Assembly: GCA_005938025.2 (NCBI GenBank)
Contig: VCCI02000002.1
Location: forward strand, 434,001-498,000
Origin: Inquilinus sp. KBS0705
GTDB taxonomy: Bacteria > Bacteroidota > Bacteroidia > Sphingobacteriales > Sphingobacteriaceae
DNA length: 64,000 nucleotides
Reading direction: 5' to 3'
Shown here: positions 59,316-64,000 of the stretch, in pieces
Layout of the letters: every line of letters begins with the position of its first letter
How positions within the stretch are numbered: position 1 is the stretch's first letter
Program-made: the position numbers and the translations under genes
Notes under the pieces: generated by a model
What the model was told of the DNA's origin: nothing
Databases searched by the model: none
Seen by the model: the letters and a program-made list of their open reading frames with translations, nothing else

Positions 59316-60368
59316 TTAGTCTTTTGTAATTACCGAAACATCAACGCTCATACCCGGGCGCAGTTTCGCAAGTTCTTCTTTACTACCTGTAATTTTAATT
59401 TTAACAGGTACACGTTGTACCACTTTAACAAAGTTACCGGTAGCGTTATCTGGCGGCAGTAACGAAAATTTAGCGCCTGTAGCCGGCGAAAAGTTATATA
59501 CCGTACCTTCAACTTTAAGGTTAGGGTATGCATCTACCTTAAGGTCTACCTTTTGGCCGTTGCGTATTTTGTTTAACTGTGTTTCTTTAAAGTTGGCGGT
59601 AACATAAATGCTGTTATCATTAACTACCGAAAACAATGTTTGGCCGGCTTGTACCAATTGACCCACCTGTACATTCTTTTTGGCAACAATACCGCTTGCC
59701 GGCGATTTAACGTTGGTATAGCTTAACTGTAGTTTTGCATAATCAACATCAACCTGCTTTTGGCTAACGCCGGTATTGGTAACCTTTAACTGGCTGCGGG
59801 TAGTACCCACCTGCTCCATTGCTGCTTTATATTTATCGCGGGCAGCGTTGTAGTTGGCTTGTGCCACTTCCAGGTCGGCTTTGGCCTGGTCAAATTGCTG
59901 GCGGGTTACCGATCCGTCTTTAACCAGGTTGGCATAACGATCGTAATCTTTACGCACCTTATCTAAACGTGCCGATGCCGAAGCAACATCTGCCTTAGCG
60001 CTCGACGAGTTGGCAGCAGTAGCATATATCTGCGATTGGCCAACGTTAATGCCTGCACTTGCACCAACTTGGGCGGCTTGTGCCTGCTCTAACTTTACTT
60101 TATAGTCGCGGTCGTCTATTTTAACCAGTAGCTGGTTTTTTTCAACGTGGGTGTTCTCTTCAAACATAATGCTGTCTACATAGCCGCCAACGCGTGCTAC
60201 AACAGGGCTTATATCGCCGTCAATTTGCGCGTCGTCGGTGTCAACGTGCTTGCTGAAGTATATATATTCTTTTACACCAAAAATAATACCGCCCACCAGG
60301 ATGATCCCCAGGATGATCGGGAGAACTCTATTTGGTTTCTTTTTGGTTTCTGTTTCTTGTGTTGCCAT
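59316..60368 (-). CDS. Membrane fusion (HlyD/EmrA-like) efflux adaptor
   Basis: The 350-residue adaptor has an N-terminal membrane anchor (VLPIILGIILVGGIIFGV), EmrA-type HVDTDDAQIDGDISPVVARV after it, biotinyl-lipoyl halves, a long coiled-coil hairpin (about 90-190, KADLEVAQANYNAARDKYKA), and a beta-barrel domain (GQLVQAGQTLFSVV, FSPATGAKFSLLPPDNATGN). It bridges the MFS pump and the TolC channel. It is located in the middle of the operon. Confidence 0.94.
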   Translation of the reverse strand: MATQETETKKKPNRVLPIILGIILVGGIIFGVKEYIYFSKHVDTDDAQIDGDISPVVARVGGYVDSIMFEENTHVEKNQLLVKIDDRDYKVKLEQAQAAQVGASAGINVGQSQIYATAANSSSAKADVASASARLDKVRKDYDRYANLVKDGSVTRQQFDQAKADLEVAQANYNAARDKYKAAMEQVGTTRSQLKVTNTGVSQKQVDVDYAKLQLSYTNVKSPASGIVAKKNVQVGQLVQAGQTLFSVVNDNSIYVTANFKETQLNKIRNGQKVDLKVDAYPNLKVEGTVYNFSPATGAKFSLLPPDNATGNFVKVVQRVPVKIKITGSKEELAKLRPGMSVDVSVITKD

Positions 60369-60385
60369 TGCTTTAATTATTGTAA

Positions 60386-61741
60386 TTATTTGTTAAGTTT
60401 TCCAGTTGATTTTAATAAGGTATAGTAGGCTAATCCTGCATCGGCTTTAGCCAGTTCCAGGTTTATTTCGGCCTGGTAAAGCAGGGTTTGCGCATCGGCC
60501 CTGTCGGTAGCCGATGATATATTGCTACGGTATTTCGATTCCAGTATGCGGTTGTTTTCTTGCGCCTGTGCAATTGATGTTTGCAGCAGCGTTATCTTAT
60601 CTACCGCCATTTTGTAATTTTGGTAGCTTTGGTTCACCTCATTCTTCACATTATCGGTAGTGATACCTTTGCTGATGATCACCTGCTCGCGCTGTATCTG
60701 TGCTTCTTTCACTTTGTTTTTGTTGGTCCAAAGCGAGCCGAAGTTCCAGGCAGCGGTTACGCCTAATGATATAGGTGTAATGTAGTTACCGCTTTTTGGT
60801 ATAGGGTTACCCGATATACCTACATAGTATGCACTGCCCGATGCCGATAGCGTAGGCGTTGTATTAGCCTTTATGCTTTTAATATTGGTTTCGGCAACCT
60901 GTGTGCGCAAGTCAAGCTGCCTAAGTTCTACACGGTTAGCCATTGCGGTATCAAGGTAAGCGGCTAAAGGCGCAGGGCTTCTGTCGGCTTCAACAATTTG
61001 TGCTATGGTTAACTGCGTATCTTCGGGCAGGCCCAACAAAACATTCATGTTATAGTTGATGATGCGGCGGTTGTTTTCCAGGTCGATGCCGTTTAGCTCG
61101 ATATTAGAGCGTTGCAGCTGGAAACGGAGTACATCGTTTTTGGTAACCAGGCCCTGGTCAAAAAAGCGTTGCGCTTGTTTTATTTGGGCATCAATGGTAG
61201 CCAAATTTTGCTCGACAACCTTTTTGCTTTGCAGCACTTTGTACAGGTTGTAATAAGCGTTAATAATGTTGTAGCTAATCTCGTCGCGATCGTTAACGGC
61301 ATCTAAGCGGGCCACCTGGGTAAGCAGGTTGGTAGACTCGCGGGCATACTTTAACTTGTTGCCTGCAAATATGGTTTGGTTTAACGATATAGTACCCAGG
61401 TAAGCGTTAGCGCTGGTAGGCAGGGTTAGCGCTTCCTGGCCTACGTTTAACTTGTTAGCGGGTATCTGCGCGCGGTTGTAGCCAAGGCTGGCGCTGCCTG
61501 TTGGCAAGGCCTGGTCTTTTGCCTGGTTGTATTGCGATACAGCCTGATCGATCTTAGATTGTGACAGCTTAAGGGTTTTGCTGTTATCTAAACCAAGCTT
61601 AAGGGCTTCGTCAAGGGTAATAGCTCTGTCCTGCGCGTTCACGGTAGCAGTAAAAATCAGCGATAGCAGCAGTATAATAATACCGGCTGCGGCCGTTGTT
61701 TTTGTAAGGTAAGGTTTGGGAGGTATGTTACTTGTTGTCAT
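60386..61741 (-). CDS. TolC-family outer-membrane efflux channel
   Basis: The 451-residue protein has a signal peptide (ends TVNAQ) and two OEP repeats, each with long helices and strand pairs: ITLDEALKLGLDNSKTLKLS at the start and VELRQLDLRTQVAETNIKSI in the second half. It forms the outer-membrane exit duct for the pump. Its start overlaps the end of the TetR gene by 14 bases, so translation is linked to the regulator. Confidence 0.93.
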   Translation of the reverse strand: MTTSNIPPKPYLTKTTAAAGIIILLLSLIFTATVNAQDRAITLDEALKLGLDNSKTLKLSQSKIDQAVSQYNQAKDQALPTGSASLGYNRAQIPANKLNVGQEALTLPTSANAYLGTISLNQTIFAGNKLKYARESTNLLTQVARLDAVNDRDEISYNIINAYYNLYKVLQSKKVVEQNLATIDAQIKQAQRFFDQGLVTKNDVLRFQLQRSNIELNGIDLENNRRIINYNMNVLLGLPEDTQLTIAQIVEADRSPAPLAAYLDTAMANRVELRQLDLRTQVAETNIKSIKANTTPTLSASGSAYYVGISGNPIPKSGNYITPISLGVTAAWNFGSLWTNKNKVKEAQIQREQVIISKGITTDNVKNEVNQSYQNYKMAVDKITLLQTSIAQAQENNRILESKYRSNISSATDRADAQTLLYQAEINLELAKADAGLAYYTLLKSTGKLNK

Positions 61742-62372
61742 TTTCTTTCTGTAAATAAGCTGTTAGCAGGTTTTTCATATATGTTTTTAAGCGTGGCTTA
61801 AGTAGATTTTGCTGGTTGTTATCGTCCATCACATCAAAACCAAGTATGCGCGATGATATATGCGGGGTGTTAACAATATAATTTTTGGTGCCAAACATGG
61901 TAGCCACCAACATTTCCTGGTCGGCATCCTTATTAAACTCACCGTTTTTAACCCCTTCGGCTATAATGCCTTGAAAAACCTTCACGTTTTTCATAACAAT
62001 GCTGGTTATCTGGTCGGTCAATTCGGTCTTTTTTGATTTAGATATCTCGCGGTGCAGCATAATGTGGAAACAGTTATTGTTAACCACTTTGTTCACGTAG
62101 CTATCTATATACTTATCCAGCTTTTGCCATGATGTTGCTCCGTCTTCGTTGCCTATATCGGCCAGGGCCTTTTGAAAAGCGGTTATCCGTCGCTCGAATA
62201 TGGCCAGGAAAAGCCCTTCTTTTGAACCGAAGTAATAATTAAGCATGGCCATGTTTACATTAGCCTCGCCCGATATCTGGCGGGTTGATGCTCCGTCATA
62301 TCCTAATTCAGCAAAAACTCTTTCTGCTACATCAAGGATATGATCCTTTTTATCTATCTTCTCTTTTTCCAT
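61728..62372 (-). CDS. TetR-family repressor of the efflux operon
   Basis: The 214-residue regulator has an N-terminal helix-turn-helix (about 8-55: ILDVAERVFAELGYDGASTR, NVNMAMLNYYFGSKEGLF) and a ligand-binding helical domain. The ATG at 62372 is preferred over the TTG at 62393, which lies in the -7 region. It is the first gene of the TetR-TolC-EmrA-EmrB operon, so it likely represses itself and the pump. A perfect dyad next to the -7 box is the probable operator. Confidence 0.92.
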   Translation of the reverse strand: MEKEKIDKKDHILDVAERVFAELGYDGASTRQISGEANVNMAMLNYYFGSKEGLFLAIFERRITAFQKALADIGNEDGATSWQKLDKYIDSYVNKVVNNNCFHIMLHREISKSKKTELTDQITSIVMKNVKVFQGIIAEGVKNGEFNKDADQEMLVATMFGTKNYIVNTPHISSRILGFDVMDDNNQQNLLKPRLKTYMKNLLTAYLQKENDNK

Positions 62373-62390
62373 TTTTTTATTGTCGCGGGG

Positions 62391-62414
62391 CAAAATTAAT
62401 CAAACGATTGATTA
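62391..62414 (-). promoter_or_regulatory. Promoter -7 box and TetR-type operator of the efflux operon
   Basis: The minus strand has TAATTTTG (62391-62398), an exact TAnnTTTG. Overlapping it is the dyad TAATCAA-ACGA-TTGATTA (62397-62414), with perfect seven-base arms. Binding by the adjacent TetR protein would block polymerase. Confidence 0.6.
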
Positions 62415-62534
62415 GTGGAAAATGTTTTTGTAATATTATTGTAAGGAATTGATAGCGGGAGCGGAAAATTTATCGTTTAACTAACGTGCTACAGCGAAAT
62501 AGTTTTTTTGACCGTATAATTATGGCAGCAATTA

Positions 62535-62563
62535 TTGCACCAATGCATCTTTCGATATATTTG
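62535..62563 (+). promoter_or_regulatory. Promoter of the PIG-L gene
   Basis: TTG at 62535 is followed by 18 bases and TATATTTG (62556-62563). Only six bases separate the box from the ATG at 62570, so the message would be leaderless or nearly so. Confidence 0.5.
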
Positions 62564-62569
62564 TTTTAT

Positions 62570-64000
62570 ATGAAGCGTTTATTGCCCGCCATTATCTTTC
62601 TATTTGCAGCTAAAGTGGTAGTTGCCCAAACGGCCCCGCCGGCAGATATAGCCACCATTCATCAAAACCTTAAAAAGTTGAATGTACTGGGCAGCGTACT
62701 ATATATAGCCGCCCACCCTGATGACGAGAATACCCGCCTGCTGGGTTACCTGGCGCAGGAAAAGCATTACCGCACCGGCTATTTAAGCCTTACCCGCGGC
62801 GACGGTGGCCAAAACCTGATAGGTACCGAGCAGGGCGAATTATTAGGCCTGATACGTACACAGGAGCTATTAGCCGCCCGCCGTGTAGATGGTGCCGAGC
62901 AGTTTTTTAGCCGCGTAAACGATTTTGGCTTTTCAAAAAATCCCGAAGAGACTTTGAAGTTTTGGGATAAGGATAAAGTATTGGGCGATATGGTTTGGGT
63001 GATACGCAACTTTAGGCCCGATGTAATGATATGCCGTTTCCCTACTACAGGCGAAGGCGGACATGGCAACCACACAGCATCGGCCATACTGGCGCAGGAA
63101 GCCTTCAGCGCGGCGGCGGACCCAAAACGTTACCCCGAACAATTAAAATATGTACAGGTATGGCAGGCCAAACGCCTGTTGTGGAACACCTTTAACTTTG
63201 GCAATACCAACACCACCTCCGAAGATCAGTTTAAAATTAATGTAGGCGGTTACAACACCATATTGGGCAAAAGCTATGGCGAAATAGCTGCCGAAAGCCG
63301 CAGCAACCATAAAACCCAGGGCTTTGGCTCGGCCAGGCAGCGCGGCGACGCCTTTGAATATTTTAGAACCATTTTAGGCGATGCCCCCAAAACCGACCTG
63401 ATGGACGGCGTGGATGTAAGCTGGGATAGGACGCCTTTTGGCGCACCCATTGCCGCCCAAATAACCGCCATAACCAAAGCTTTTAATGATGATGCACCAC
63501 AGGCATCGGTGCCGGCGTTGGTGGCCTTACTGGGCCAGGTAGACCAAACAGTTGCTACTAATAAAGCATTCCAAACGGTACGGTTGATAGAAACCGCCAC
63601 CGCCGCCTATGATTATTGGCACAAGCAAAAAACAAAGGAATTAAAAGAATTGATAGCGGCCTGCGCGGGCTTATGGTTTGAGGCGTACAGCGCCGAGCCA
63701 AGTTATGCCTTAGGCGATTCGATAAATGTGAGGTTGCAGGCCATCAGCCAAAGCAATGTTGATGCAAAGCTGAGCGCCTTTAGCACCACCCCGGCAGATT
63801 ATATTGTATTAAAAGATAACGCGCTGCCTTTTAACCAGCTTAAAACCGTAAACTATAAAATAAAGGCCGGCAAAATATCGCAGCCTTACTGGCTGGAAGC
63901 GCCGCATGGCATAGGCGCCTATGCCATTAACGACGACCTTAAGGTAGGTAATCCCGAAAACCCGGATGCGCCCAAAATATATTTTGAATTCACTATAAAC
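62570..64000 (+). CDS. Secreted PIG-L family deacetylase, N-terminal 477 codons (runs off window end)
   Basis: The open frame continues to the last base of the window. A signal peptide (MKRLLPAIIFLFAAKVVVAQ) leads to a LmbE/PIG-L domain with the zinc-binding motif YIAAHPDDENTRLLG (about 46-60) and the second ligand motif GEGGHGNHTASA near residue 165. Members remove acetyl groups from N-acetylglucosamine-type sugars. The length beyond the catalytic domain (after about 270) suggests the large Bacteroidota form with an added C-terminal beta-sandwich, which begins around ALGDSINVRLQAISQSN. The substrate is unknown. Divergent from the efflux operon. Confidence 0.88.
   Translation, partial: MKRLLPAIIFLFAAKVVVAQTAPPADIATIHQNLKKLNVLGSVLYIAAHPDDENTRLLGYLAQEKHYRTGYLSLTRGDGGQNLIGTEQGELLGLIRTQELLAARRVDGAEQFFSRVNDFGFSKNPEETLKFWDKDKVLGDMVWVIRNFRPDVMICRFPTTGEGGHGNHTASAILAQEAFSAAADPKRYPEQLKYVQVWQAKRLLWNTFNFGNTNTTSEDQFKINVGGYNTILGKSYGEIAAESRSNHKTQGFGSARQRGDAFEYFRTILGDAPKTDLMDGVDVSWDRTPFGAPIAAQITAITKAFNDDAPQASVPALVALLGQVDQTVATNKAFQTVRLIETATAAYDYWHKQKTKELKELIAACAGLWFEAYSAEPSYALGDSINVRLQAISQSNVDAKLSAFSTTPADYIVLKDNALPFNQLKTVNYKIKAGKISQPYWLEAPHGIGAYAINDDLKVGNPENPDAPKIYFEFTIN

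Noticed and set aside
1..64000. Mobile elements, prophage, CRISPR, restriction or toxin-antitoxin genes
   Set aside because: No transposase, integrase, phage structural protein, nuclease-methylase pair or repeat array was found on either strand.

Overview
The window is chromosomal DNA of a Bacteroidota bacterium, most likely a Sphingobacteriaceae member close to Mucilaginibacter or Pedobacter. This rests on content: TAnnTTTG -7 promoter boxes with few Shine-Dalgarno sequences, a TonB receptor with DUF4249 lipoproteins, an ECF42-type sigma factor with DGPF/YCII proteins, GH78, GH3, CE2-like and GH42-like carbohydrate enzymes, and A+T-rich intergenic palindromes. I see no phage, insertion sequence, integrase, CRISPR array or rRNA. 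Genus is an inference.

Layout. 0-8.4 kb: the end of an unknown gene, a dipeptide epimerase, an Amt ammonium transporter, DNA polymerase IV, a thiamine-pyrophosphokinase-like protein with a degenerate active site, a Gly/Tyr-rich secreted protein, a CE2-like esterase and a Cys-rich copper-storage-type protein. 8.5-12.3 kb: a three-subunit molybdenum hydroxylase of the PaoABC type. 12.4-22.8 kb: RlmI, then a minus-strand pentose-phosphate cluster (ppgK-tkt-rpiA-tal-HAD-gnd-zwf-pgl) that takes glucose to glucose-6-phosphate and through both branches of the pathway, lacking only rpe. 23-40.6 kb: GH78, carboxylesterase, GH3, DUF3472, a GH42-like enzyme, an SSS symporter and UxuA, interrupted by a DGPF-DGPF-ECF42 unit, a PEP-mutase-family/DinB-like pair and a tRNA-Asp. 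40.6-48.9 kb: a minus-strand envelope unit (secreted protein, TonB receptor, two DUF4249 lipoproteins, MG2/plug protein). 49-57.5 kb: small secreted proteins, a CtpA-type protease, a CsbD-like protein, a beta-barrel protein, two tRNA-like RNAs, an Lrp regulator, a GapN-type dehydrogenase and an AhpC/AhpD peroxide system. 57.8-62.4 kb: a TetR-TolC-EmrA-EmrB efflux operon. The window ends inside a large PIG-L deacetylase.

The most unusual content is the pair of tandem minus-strand RNAs at 53473-53728. Both fold as tRNA cloverleaves with a leucine-type D arm and a variable arm of about 40 nt, far longer than a normal class II arm. Both nevertheless carry a GUC (aspartate) anticodon and the other known AspRS identity positions. 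The acceptor stems and the variable-arm tip helices differ between the copies while keeping their pairing, so structure appears to be under selection. A normal tRNA-Asp(GUC) lies 16 kb away. A full Bacteroidota promoter (TTTG-N20-TACATTTG) sits upstream of the pair.

Other recurring signals: several genes have a -7 box ending 3-6 nt before the ATG, which predicts leaderless mRNAs; several unrelated intergenic palindromes are present; and there are candidate operators upstream of the GH3 gene and of the efflux operon.
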